Assembly: GCA_003509805.1 (NCBI GenBank)
Contig: DOMV01000426.1
Location: 1-17,442, forward strand
DNA length: 17,442 nt
Direction: 5' to 3'
DNA from: Planctomycetaceae bacterium
GTDB taxonomy: Bacteria > Planctomycetota > Planctomycetia > Pirellulales > Thermoguttaceae
The notes under the pieces: model-generated
The model's input: the letters and a program-made list of their open reading frames with translations, nothing else
Database searches by the model: none
Told to the model about the DNA's origin: nothing
Made by a program: the position numbers and the translations under genes
Shown here: piece after piece, positions 8,740 through 15,073 of the stretch
Layout: each line of letters opens with the position of its first letter
How positions within the stretch are numbered: the first letter of the stretch is position 1

Positions 8740-9249
8740 TTATCTTTCCTTGATTTTGATCCGAACCGCTTTTCCAACGTCAACAATGTACATTCGCGTT
8801 CCTTTGGCAACCTCGATCACAAGCGGAGTCGTCTCCTCGTTTCCATATCGTTCCTCCACGACATAGAAATTGGCGGCGAGCCGGAGACCTTTCATCATTT
8901 CCGGAGTCGCCGTCTCTCCGGGGCGAAGACCGGGAACGGCATCTCCCGGCTCAAACTCGGTTTTGCTTACGATGACCTTGTATTTTCCGGATACGGCGCC
9001 CTTAAACCGATCCATCGTATACAGGACCGCTTTTCCCGACTCATCCGTAAGCCCCGCCGCGCTCCAGGAACCGCCCTCGATAGGGTGAAGCCTGACCACG
9101 GCACCGGGCAGCGTTTTCCCCTCTTGGGTAACGATGACATCACACGGAACGGGACTCGGCATACCGGGTGGAAGTTTTTCGCCGCATCCGTTCAGGAACA
9201 GTGCCGTCGTCAGGACAAAACAATACTGCAAAGGGAGTGGTGGTTTCAT
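8740..9249 (-). CDS. Lipoprotein with carboxypeptidase-regulatory-like domain
   Basis: The product is 169 residues. The ATG at 9249 is supported by a strong AAGGAAGG Shine-Dalgarno 7 bases upstream and by a lipoprotein signal peptide with lipobox LNGC (Cys22). After a Pro-rich linker, residues about 35-100 resemble a transthyretin/carboxypeptidase regulatory-like beta sandwich (VIVTQEGKTLPGAVVRLHP, then GLTDESGKAVL and GKYKVIV). Small lipoproteins of this kind commonly sit next to DUF1559 genes in planctomycetes, and here it follows one by 59 bases, so they probably share a transcript. The function is unknown; it should be anchored in a membrane facing the periplasm. Confidence 0.85.
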   Translation of the reverse strand: MKPPLPLQYCFVLTTALFLNGCGEKLPPGMPSPVPCDVIVTQEGKTLPGAVVRLHPIEGGSWSAAGLTDESGKAVLYTMDRFKGAVSGKYKVIVSKTEFEPGDAVPGLRPGETATPEMMKGLRLAANFYVVEERYGNEETTPLVIEVAKGTRMYIVDVGKAVRIKIKER

Positions 9250-9308
9250 GACGACACCTTCCTTGTAATCGGGCTTTTTCACGGATAGCGACAATTCGCT
9301 CATGATTC

Positions 9309-10427
9309 TTACAGGACCGGTACGGCTTCGCCGCCATCCGGTGTGCCCAATGCACCCCAGATACCGAATTCACTTGCGCCCGAGGTGACTTGAGCCGGTT
9401 GCGCAACCCCCACCGTTGCGGCGTTGATCGTGTCCGGGATAAAGCGTACGCTTCCGTCGAACAAGGCGACATTGACACCGCCGGAATGATTACTCTGTGG
9501 CGGGAGCATGTGAACATCCTGATTTTCAAGGTTGCCTGTTTGTTGACATGCCGGTGAATTCGGGGGCATGACGGTACTGAAAGCGGTATACCTGGGGCGA
9601 CCGTCAAAAAATCGTCCGCCGCGAATCGATTGGTTGGGTTGCCCCGCGTCATAACCACCGGTATGAACAGCAACGGTGGATGCAAATTCAATCCTGTTGC
9701 CGCCGGTCGTCAGTACCGAGAAGGAGCATTTTGCCGCCGTACCGCCGGGCGCGTTTCTATTATCAACGGCGTTGACCGCCGCGATGCCGCCCTTGACCAG
9801 TCGGGACATAACCGTCTGACTGATAATCGTTTCACTGATCGCCACCGTGTTGGAAGTACCGTCGGCGATGAAGGCGATATTCTTCTGAGCCCCCTTCTGG
9901 AAGACGGTACGGTTCTTGATATTTCCATTGGTGGCATGATTCGGGTCCCACATGGCATCGCCGATGGAAACCTCGCAGTTGGTTGGAGTATATCGCAAAT
10001 CTTTACCGTTCGAGTCGGAAGGACAAAGTAACGAATTGATCGTTCCCTCAAAACTCTCGTGGGGCCACCAAGGGACGCTGAGTCCTGTATTCCAGGAGGG
10101 ACCGTTCCGCATGTCATTGATTGCGTCATACCTCGCCTGTTGCTCGAAAAACGGCAACAACCGATAAATGACGCTGAAAGTGTCACTATCATGCGTGGTG
10201 GATATGTGTCCGGCCGCTTTAAGGTCTCTCAGTGCCGGAAAAACGCCGAACGAATCGTGGTGCAAATGCAACGCGTGCGTCAGTTGCTTCATGTTGTTCG
10301 AGCACTGCATCCGTCGCGCCGCCTCCCGGGCCGCTTGAACGGCGGGAAGCAACAGCGCGACCAACGCGCCGATGATCGCGATCACCACCAGAAGTTCCAC
10401 CAGGGTAAAGGCATTTGTTTCTTTCAT
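9309..10427 (-). CDS. DUF1559 family protein (prepilin-like N-terminus, H-X9-DG C-terminus), A
   Basis: The 372-residue protein starts with a type IV prepilin-like leader: MKETNA followed by FTLVELLVVIAIIG, a hydrophobic helix to about residue 30, then the AAREAARRMQCSNN motif. At the C-terminus the H-X9-DG motif reads His314 in NHSGGVNVALFDGS with Asp324-Gly325. This combination is the hallmark of the DUF1559 family, which is greatly expanded in Planctomycetota and is proposed to be surface-exposed or pseudopilin-like; its function is unresolved. A GGAGG Shine-Dalgarno lies 4 bases before the ATG. The short hairpin CCCGA-CAA-TCGGG (10440-10452) directly precedes the Shine-Dalgarno. Confidence 0.93.
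   Translation of the reverse strand: MKETNAFTLVELLVVIAIIGALVALLLPAVQAAREAARRMQCSNNMKQLTHALHLHHDSFGVFPALRDLKAAGHISTTHDSDTFSVIYRLLPFFEQQARYDAINDMRNGPSWNTGLSVPWWPHESFEGTINSLLCPSDSNGKDLRYTPTNCEVSIGDAMWDPNHATNGNIKNRTVFQKGAQKNIAFIADGTSNTVAISETIISQTVMSRLVKGGIAAVNAVDNRNAPGGTAAKCSFSVLTTGGNRIEFASTVAVHTGGYDAGQPNQSIRGGRFFDGRPRYTAFSTVMPPNSPACQQTGNLENQDVHMLPPQSNHSGGVNVALFDGSVRFIPDTINAATVGVAQPAQVTSGASEFGIWGALGTPDGGEAVPVL
10296..10391 (-). repeat. 96-base segment nearly identical to 11521-11616
   Basis: These bases encode the helix-to-CSN region of DUF1559 protein A and match the same region of protein B at 93 of 96 positions, including synonymous sites, while the rest of the genes differ. Confidence 0.85.
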
Positions 10428-10464
10428 GGTTCCTCCTTTCCCGATTGTCGGGACAAATAAGCCG

Positions 10465-10470
10465 ATTATA
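10465..10470 (-). promoter_or_regulatory. Possible -10 box (TATAAT) of DUF1559 gene A
   Basis: A perfect TATAAT on the minus strand lies about 38 bases before the start codon at 10427. At the expected spacing upstream the -35 is poor (TTACGT, 17 bases away), while a TTGACC lies too close at 9 bases. It would give a leader of roughly 30 bases that carries the CCCGA/TCGGG hairpin and the Shine-Dalgarno. Confidence 0.35.
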
Positions 10471-10581
10471 TTGAATCCCGGTCAAGAACGTAAAATGTGA
10501 GGGATCGTTTCGCTCAGGGGATTTTCCATGCTGTTCTGTGGACGAACGCCGCCTCATTGATCGGGACAGGTTTCAAAACCG

Positions 10582-11655
10582 CTACGGAAGAGGAGCCGGT
10601 TCGCCATCGCTGACGCAGGTCAGACGCCAAAGCGTCGGCGGCGGGAAGGTGCGGGGGCAGGGACGGACGGAGCCGTCGCCGATGAGAATGTTCAATACGC
10701 CGGGATGAGAACTCCCAAGCGATTCGTTACCTTCCCGTCCTTGCGCGTTCCTCGTCTCCGACGCCGAATTGGGGTCGTTCGGTCCTCGTGCGATCATAGC
10801 GCCTTGGTTGGAAACGACACGGGCGACATTGGTGGCGTGGGCATCGTTATGGGCGAAATGATATCCGCCGTCCCACGACAACGCGGGATCCGTTGTCAAG
10901 TCATACGCCCAAGAAGGGATATGTTTTTCGGTAAAGATAAGCTGATTCGAAGTTCCGTCACTCCAAAAACTCATCTCATCGCGCACTGCCCATCGCTCGA
11001 TTTTCGTACACGCATTTCCGTTCCCTCTTTCACCATTCGTCACGGTGGCGGCGTAGGTCAATTGAGGGAGGCGGAACGGCCCCCCGAAGGAGCTTGGTTT
11101 CTGGTCGTTATTGCCCCCGATATCATCCATGCAGTAACGATGCCACCAGGCCACCGTTCCGTTGAGCTTGGCCACCGGCGCGACGTAATCGCCCAACGGA
11201 CCGGGACTCAACCGATCCGCGTTTTTGTACGTTTGGCCCGCGTGGCTCGACGGACATCGATAGAAAGAGACGCTTCCCATCTGCTTTTTCTGATCTTCGG
11301 TGAGGTTGAAGAACCAGGCGTTATTGCACTTGACAACACCGCCGTCGGCGGAACCGCGGAAAAGATTCTGCTCTTGCAGGAAACTGTAAAGAGCATCCTG
11401 TTCCGTAAAGGGGTACAACAACAAATGGATCGACGGTCGGTCCGCAAAAATACAGATCGGCGGCAACCCCCGATTCGTATCGTGGAAATTGTGGACCGCG
11501 ACCCCGATTTGTTTGAGATGGTTCGAGCATTGCATCCGTCGCGCCGCCTCCCGGGCCGCTTGAACGGCGGGAAGCAACAGCATGACCAACGCGCCGATGA
11601 TCGCGATCACCACCAGTAATTCAACGAGCGTAAACCCGTTTTTTCGAAATGTCAT
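10582..11655 (-). CDS. DUF1559 family protein (prepilin-like N-terminus, H-X9-DG C-terminus), B
   Basis: The product is 357 residues. The ATG at 11655 is chosen because AGGAGG lies 7 bases upstream and because the protein then opens MTFRKNG-FTLVELLVVIAIIG, the prepilin-like leader with the usual Gly before Phe. The conserved AAREAARRMQCSNHLKQ follows. The H-X9-DG motif is His317 in HPGVLNILIGDGS with Asp327-Gly328. The family is planctomycete-typical, with unknown function. It lies 154 bases upstream of its paralogue A and has its own strong promoter, so the two may be transcribed separately or as a run-through unit with the lipoprotein. Confidence 0.92.
   Translation of the reverse strand: MTFRKNGFTLVELLVVIAIIGALVMLLLPAVQAAREAARRMQCSNHLKQIGVAVHNFHDTNRGLPPICIFADRPSIHLLLYPFTEQDALYSFLQEQNLFRGSADGGVVKCNNAWFFNLTEDQKKQMGSVSFYRCPSSHAGQTYKNADRLSPGPLGDYVAPVAKLNGTVAWWHRYCMDDIGGNNDQKPSSFGGPFRLPQLTYAATVTNGERGNGNACTKIERWAVRDEMSFWSDGTSNQLIFTEKHIPSWAYDLTTDPALSWDGGYHFAHNDAHATNVARVVSNQGAMIARGPNDPNSASETRNAQGREGNESLGSSHPGVLNILIGDGSVRPCPRTFPPPTLWRLTCVSDGEPAPLP
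11521..11616 (-). repeat. 96-base segment nearly identical to 10296-10391
   Basis: This is the second member of the pair of near-identical DUF1559 5' segments (3 mismatches in 96 bases, no gaps). Confidence 0.85.
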
Positions 11656-11721
11656 TTGAATGCCTCCTATTCTTTCGCGGTACAAATGGGGTGTAAAAAA
11701 TGCGCACTCTCCATGTACGGA

Positions 11722-11750
11722 ATTGTCGTTCCCGTTTGATCCGCTGTCAA
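11722..11750 (-). promoter_or_regulatory. Sigma70-type promoter of DUF1559 gene B
   Basis: On the minus strand a perfect TTGACA (11745-11750) is followed after exactly 17 bases by GACAAT (11722-11727, 4 of 6 to consensus). Transcription would begin near 11715, leaving a leader of about 60 bases before the ATG at 11655. One TGCGCA (11701-11706) falls just downstream of that start. Confidence 0.6.
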
Positions 11751-11759
11751 TCATAATTT

Positions 11760-11787
11760 TGCGCAGAAATCCTCCTGATATTGCGCA
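11760..11787. promoter_or_regulatory. Paired TGCGCA sites upstream of the DUF1559 B promoter
   Basis: Palindromic TGCGCA hexamers lie at 11760-11765 and 11782-11787, 22 bases apart (about two helical turns). The nearer site is 9 bases from the -35 hexamer, centred near -47 of the predicted start. A matching pair lies at the sugar-operon promoter. This is a candidate binding site for an unknown dimeric regulator. Confidence 0.5.
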
Positions 11788-11820
11788 CGGATTCGATCCG
11801 CCGTGAAAAAACACCAAATT

Positions 11821-11847
11821 TGCGCAAAAGTATACCAATTACGCGCA
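11821..11847. promoter_or_regulatory. Further pair of TGCGCA-like sites
   Basis: TGCGCA (11821-11826) and the variant CGCGCA (11842-11847) are 21 bases apart, the same spacing class as the two promoter-linked pairs. This pair is not directly next to a promoter I can see; it may be an auxiliary operator. Confidence 0.35.
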
Positions 11848-12150
11848 ATCTTGCTTTTCCGAACCTGTTTTCCTGTAAAACCACATTGAAAAACCGACCG
11901 CAATGCCACGGTAGGTCATCCATTGTTAGATCATCCATTCCGGTTCCTGTTTGTGCGTCTGCCCGTCGTTATCGGGCGCCGAAAAATTTCACTTTGGGAA
12001 ATTGCAACCGGCTCTGGCATTACCATTCGCCTGCCGCAATAACCGGGCAGCCCCCGAACGGAGGGTTTCCCACAGCCGTTCCGCTACGTAAAAAAGAGGG
12101 AGGCGGCACCCGATTCATTGCCTCAACGTACGGATTGCCGCTTGGACGCC

Positions 12151-12178
12151 TGCGCAATACCAGAAGATGTTTTGCGCA
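12151..12178. promoter_or_regulatory. Paired TGCGCA sites upstream of the sugar-operon promoter
   Basis: TGCGCA occurs at 12151-12156 and 12173-12178, 22 bases apart; the second sits in a perfect 10-base palindrome TTTGCGCAAA (12171-12180). It ends 8 bases before the TTGACA, centred near -46 of the predicted start. The geometry matches the DUF1559 B promoter on the opposite strand. Confidence 0.5.
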
Positions 12179-12186
12179 AATCAAGA

Positions 12187-12215
12187 TTGACAAACAGTCG
12201 GCAGGCGACCATAAT
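12187..12215 (+). promoter_or_regulatory. Sigma70-type promoter of the sugar-catabolism operon
   Basis: A perfect TTGACA (12187-12192) is followed after 17 bases by CATAAT (12210-12215, 5 of 6 to consensus). Transcription would start near 12222 and give a leader of about 330 bases that contains repeat copy 2 before the first gene at 12556. Confidence 0.65.
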
Positions 12216-12233
12216 CTCACGTAGACTGCAAAT

Positions 12234-12415
12234 GGCCTGAAACCGGCCTGAAACCGGCCTAAGACGGTTCTCGCGAACAATCGCCTGTCGCTCGAACGAA
12301 ACGTGCAACCCGATATTTACAAGTACATTGCGGCGACGTTACGGCGAGTGGGTGCAGCAGGAAGTCGTCACCAAACAATCAATTTCACCGCGCAATTTCG
12401 CCGTGTTTCCAGCAT
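12234..12415 (+). repeat. Dispersed non-coding repeat, copy 2
   Basis: It begins with an 11-base tandem unit GGCCTGAAACC, two copies plus GGCCT (12234-12260); the 13371-13508 copy has one such unit. Then TCTCGCGAACAATCGCCTGTCG aligns to the GCGCACAATCGCCTGCCG core of the other copies, and ACCAAACAATCAATTTCA and GTTTCCAG align to their right part. The middle has diverged and differs in length. It lies in the predicted leader of the sugar operon. Confidence 0.65.
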
Positions 12416-12417
12416 AA

Positions 12418-12516
12418 TTCGAGATCAAGTGTTTCACCGAAGTCGCCAACGCCCACGACAACGCCTCGGTTCGGCACAGCGACCCGACGGCCGACAAAAC
12501 CGTCCTCGGCGGTTGA
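12418..12516 (+). pseudogene. Orphan 32-codon coding-like frame
   Basis: Directly after an in-frame TAA, 32 codons ending in TGA read as plausible protein (FEIKCFTEVANAHDNAS and onward) with codon use like the neighbouring genes. There is no start codon. It may be the 3' remnant of a gene disrupted upstream of the SDR gene, or chance. I do not recognise the family. Confidence 0.2.
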
Positions 12517-12555
12517 TTTCCCATCCCCCCACTCCCCATATCCCATACCTATCAC

Positions 12556-13347
12556 ATGGAATTCTCCAACAAAACAGCCTTGATTACCGGTGCAACGGGA
12601 ACGATCGGCAAAGAGATCGCCCGTCGCGTCATCGAAGAAGGCGGCAAGGCTTTTATCACGGATCTCGATCAAGCGAAATTGGACGTGATTTGTACGGAAT
12701 TAGGGCCGGACGCCCAATCGCTCGCCGCCGACTGCACGCAAGCCGATCAGGTGTCAGCCGTCGTCGCCGCCTGCCAAAAGAATTTCGGGAACGGTAATTC
12801 CGGGCAAGGAATCGACATCCTGATCAACGTTGCCGGCGTGACGGGAAAAGGCGGGAAAATCGAGGAGATTTCCGAGGAAACCTGGGATTTCGTTTTCGCG
12901 GTCAATGTCAAGGGGACGTTTTTGTTCATTAAGGAGGTCATGCCGATCATGAAGGCGCAGGGTCACGGCTCGATCGTCAACTTTTCAAGCAAGTCCGGCA
13001 AGACCGGCTCCGCGTTGATGAGTGCCTACAGCGCCGCAAAGGGTGCCGTGATTACGCTGACACAGGCGCTCGCTTACGAAGTCGCGAAGCAGAACATCCG
13101 TGTCAACTGCGTCTGCCCGGGCATTACCGAGGCGACCGGCGTGTGGGACAACGTCTCGGCCGACTATATCAACAACATGAACATGCCGCGCGAGGAGATC
13201 GTCAGGACTTTCACGTCGAAAGTCCCGATGGGTCGCCTCGCCCGGATCGACGACGTCGTGAATGTCGCCTGTTTTCTCGCCTCGGATCGTGCCGCCTACA
13301 TGACCGGCCAGGCGATCAACATCACCGGCGGTCGCGAAATGCACTAA
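12556..13347 (+). CDS. SDR-family NAD-dependent dehydrogenase, first gene of sugar operon
   Basis: The 263-residue protein is a classical short-chain dehydrogenase/reductase. It has the TGATGTIG dinucleotide loop (11-18), NVAG (91-94), catalytic Asn117, Ser144 or Ser145 in VNFSSKS, Tyr158 and Lys162 in SAYSAAK, and PGI after strand six. Asp36 at the end of the second strand (FITDLD) predicts NAD(H) rather than NADP(H). The ATG is preceded not by a Shine-Dalgarno but by a C-rich stretch built on CCCAT/CTCCCC (about 12518-12545). It likely oxidises a sugar or polyol hydroxyl; the substrate is unknown. Repeat copies 2 and 3 flank it in opposite orientation. Confidence 0.88.
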   Translation: MEFSNKTALITGATGTIGKEIARRVIEEGGKAFITDLDQAKLDVICTELGPDAQSLAADCTQADQVSAVVAACQKNFGNGNSGQGIDILINVAGVTGKGGKIEEISEETWDFVFAVNVKGTFLFIKEVMPIMKAQGHGSIVNFSSKSGKTGSALMSAYSAAKGAVITLTQALAYEVAKQNIRVNCVCPGITEATGVWDNVSADYINNMNMPREEIVRTFTSKVPMGRLARIDDVVNVACFLASDRAAYMTGQAINITGGREMH

Positions 13348-13370
13348 AACTGTTGGGAATTGAGAGTGGA

Positions 13371-13508
13371 TATACTGGAAACGCGATGAAAACGAATCAT
13401 TGGTCAAGCCTGCCTGCCGCACTCACTCAACCATAACTGCTGTTCGTACAATGACATAAACGGACCGTTCGCGCGGCAGGCGATTGTGCGCGGGAACAGT
13501 TTCAGGCC
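13371..13508 (-). repeat. Dispersed non-coding repeat, copy 3 (inverted)
   Basis: Read on the minus strand, it starts GGCCTGAAAC, contains CGCACAATCGCCTGCCG, and ends TTCATCGCGTTTCCAGTATA. It matches copy 1 at 74 of 90 ungapped positions in the core. It lies in the 246-base gap between the first SDR gene and the aldolase gene, opposite to transcription. The remainder of that gap has no other feature that I can see. Confidence 0.75.
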
Positions 13509-13593
13509 GTTGACGGTGTCGTTGCGAGTCAAATGCGCGTCAATTATCAACTCGCGACGCTCAATGATAACCTCTTCACTATCAACCATCGAC

Positions 13594-14274
13594 ATGCTAA
13601 ACACTTATTTGGACCATGCGGTGCTCGTTCCGGGCATGACCCGGCAGGAAGCGATCGACTGGATCGAAAGCGGAATCAAATACAAGGTCAAGACCGTTTG
13701 TGTCCGCCCCTGCGATATCGACCTTACCGTGTCGCTTTGCAAAGGGACGGAAACAGGCGTCTCCTGCGTACTCGGTTTTCCGCACGGAAACGTTTGTACG
13801 GAATCAAAAGCCGCCGAAGCCGCGTTGTACTGCCAAAAAGGCGTTTCGGAAATCGACATGGTCGCCAACTACGGTTGGATTCGCAGCGGGCTTTGGGAGG
13901 ATGTTCGAAACGATATCAAAGTGGTCGTCGACATCGCGCACAAAAACGGTGTCCTCGTCAAGGTGATTTTCGAAACGAGCCAGTTGACACTCGACGAAAT
14001 CGCTAAAACGACGGAAATCGCCATCGAAGCCGGAGCCGATTTCGTGAAAACATCGACCGGTTTCAACGGTGCCGGCGCGAAGGAGGAAGCGGTCGAATGC
14101 ATGCTCAAAACGGCGGCAGGACGCATCAAGGTCAAACCGTCCGGCGGCATTCGCGATGCGCAGCGGGCTCGAATGTTCGTCGATATGGGCGTCGGGCGGT
14201 TGGGGGTGAACGGCTCCAGCACCCCGACAATCTGCGACGGGCAAACGGCGTCGTCGGACAAGGATGGATATTGA
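13594..14274 (+). CDS. DeoC-family (deoxyribose-phosphate-aldolase-like) class I aldolase
   Basis: The product is 226 residues, TIM-barrel type. The ATG at 13594 is preferred because the protein then opens at the family start (MLNTYLDHAVLVPGMT); the open frame upstream runs through the repeat. All three catalytic residues of DeoC are visible: Asp88 in EIDMVANYG, the Schiff-base Lys152 in FVKTSTGF, and Lys181 in VKPSGGIR. The enzyme should therefore be active as a Lys-dependent aldolase. In standard DeoC the substrate is 2-deoxyribose 5-phosphate, giving acetaldehyde and glyceraldehyde 3-phosphate. Here the neighbours (two SDRs, a xylulokinase-like kinase, an alcohol dehydrogenase) and the absence of nucleoside genes point to another phosphorylated sugar. 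There is no Shine-Dalgarno; the sequence upstream is TC/A-rich (CACTATCAACCATCGAC). Confidence 0.85.
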   Translation: MLNTYLDHAVLVPGMTRQEAIDWIESGIKYKVKTVCVRPCDIDLTVSLCKGTETGVSCVLGFPHGNVCTESKAAEAALYCQKGVSEIDMVANYGWIRSGLWEDVRNDIKVVVDIAHKNGVLVKVIFETSQLTLDEIAKTTEIAIEAGADFVKTSTGFNGAGAKEEAVECMLKTAAGRIKVKPSGGIRDAQRARMFVDMGVGRLGVNGSSTPTICDGQTASSDKDGY

Positions 14275-14304
14275 TTACAAAATCGACATGCAAACGACAA
14301 TGAT

Positions 14305-15066
14305 ATGGATTTGCACCTGAAAAACAAAGTCGTACTCGTAACCGGGGCCGCCAGCGGACTCGGAAAATCGATCACCCTGATCCTCGCTGAAGAAGGGGCT
14401 CGGGTCGCCGTCAACTATCGGAGCCGGAAGGAGGCCTCGGACGAACTTGTTACGGAAATCCGTTCGAAATACTGTGTGGACGCATTGGCCGTCCACGGTG
14501 ACGTCGGCGACGAAGCCGGGGTTCATGCGATGTTTGAGGAAATCGAACGAAAGATAGGTCCCATCGACAACGTCGTCAACAACGCGGCCTACTGTGCGAA
14601 TCCCGAATGCGCCGATCTGGAATTGAGCGAATTTCAAAAGTGCGTTGAAATCAATCTACAAGGGATGTTCCTTGTCTGCCGTGAAACGGTACGGCGTTTA
14701 CGTGCGAGAAGATCGCCAGGCCACATCGTCAATGTTTCCTCACAGGCGGCTCTGCGAGCATCGCAGAACGGCAAGACGGCGTACGATATGACCAAGGCCG
14801 GTATTTTGGGTTTTACCCGCTCACTTGCGTTGGAAACAGCCAAGGATAAAATCCTCGTCAACGCCGTCTTGCCCGGTTTAATGTACACCGACATCATCGC
14901 CCCCGCTTACGAAGCTGATCCTGACAAATTCAATAAACGTGCACCACTGGGGCGTGTCGGACAAACCGACGAAATCGCGCAGGTCGTCGTTTTTCTCTGT
15001 TCCGATCGCACAAGCTACATGACCGGTGCAAGTGTCGATGTCAGCGGCGGGCTTGCACTTCATTGA
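14305..15066 (+). CDS. SDR-family oxidoreductase, probably NADP-preferring
   Basis: The 253-residue short-chain dehydrogenase/reductase shows VTGAASGLG (12-20), NNAA (92-95), Asn117, Ser145/Ser146 in VNVSSQA, Tyr160 and Lys164 in TAYDMTKAG, and PGL at 190-192. The second strand ends VNYRSR (Arg39, Ser40, Arg41), the basic pattern typical of NADP(H) use, in contrast to the acidic Asp36 of the first SDR in this operon. It follows the aldolase by 30 bases and precedes the kinase by 7 bases, so it is certainly co-transcribed. No Shine-Dalgarno is visible. The substrate is unknown. Confidence 0.88.
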   Translation: MDLHLKNKVVLVTGAASGLGKSITLILAEEGARVAVNYRSRKEASDELVTEIRSKYCVDALAVHGDVGDEAGVHAMFEEIERKIGPIDNVVNNAAYCANPECADLELSEFQKCVEINLQGMFLVCRETVRRLRARRSPGHIVNVSSQAALRASQNGKTAYDMTKAGILGFTRSLALETAKDKILVNAVLPGLMYTDIIAPAYEADPDKFNKRAPLGRVGQTDEIAQVVVFLCSDRTSYMTGASVDVSGGLALH

Positions 15067-15073
15067 AATCATT

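Larger units (their letters stand above)
11656..12555. other. Divergent 900-base non-coding control region
   Basis: I find no credible gene here; the open frames on both strands lack family resemblance, start signals and coding character. The region holds a leftward promoter (11722-11750), a rightward promoter (12187-12215), several TGCGCA sites, repeat copy 2 and a 33-codon orphan frame (12418-12516). About 11850-12150 shows nothing I can name. Confidence 0.7.

Noticed and set aside
12020..12130. Possible structured RNA or tRNA in the divergent region.
   Set aside because: No cloverleaf, no T-loop consensus and no recognisable riboswitch core could be built by eye.
11781..12224. 147-codon plus-strand frame in the divergent region.
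   Set aside because: No recognisable domain, no start signal, basic low-complexity composition, and it overlaps the regulatory sites.
13404..13604. 66-codon minus-strand frame through repeat copy 3, whose C-terminal part resembles a frame in copy 1.
   Set aside because: Differences between the copies are mostly amino-acid changing and there is no ribosome site, so a conserved small protein is unlikely.
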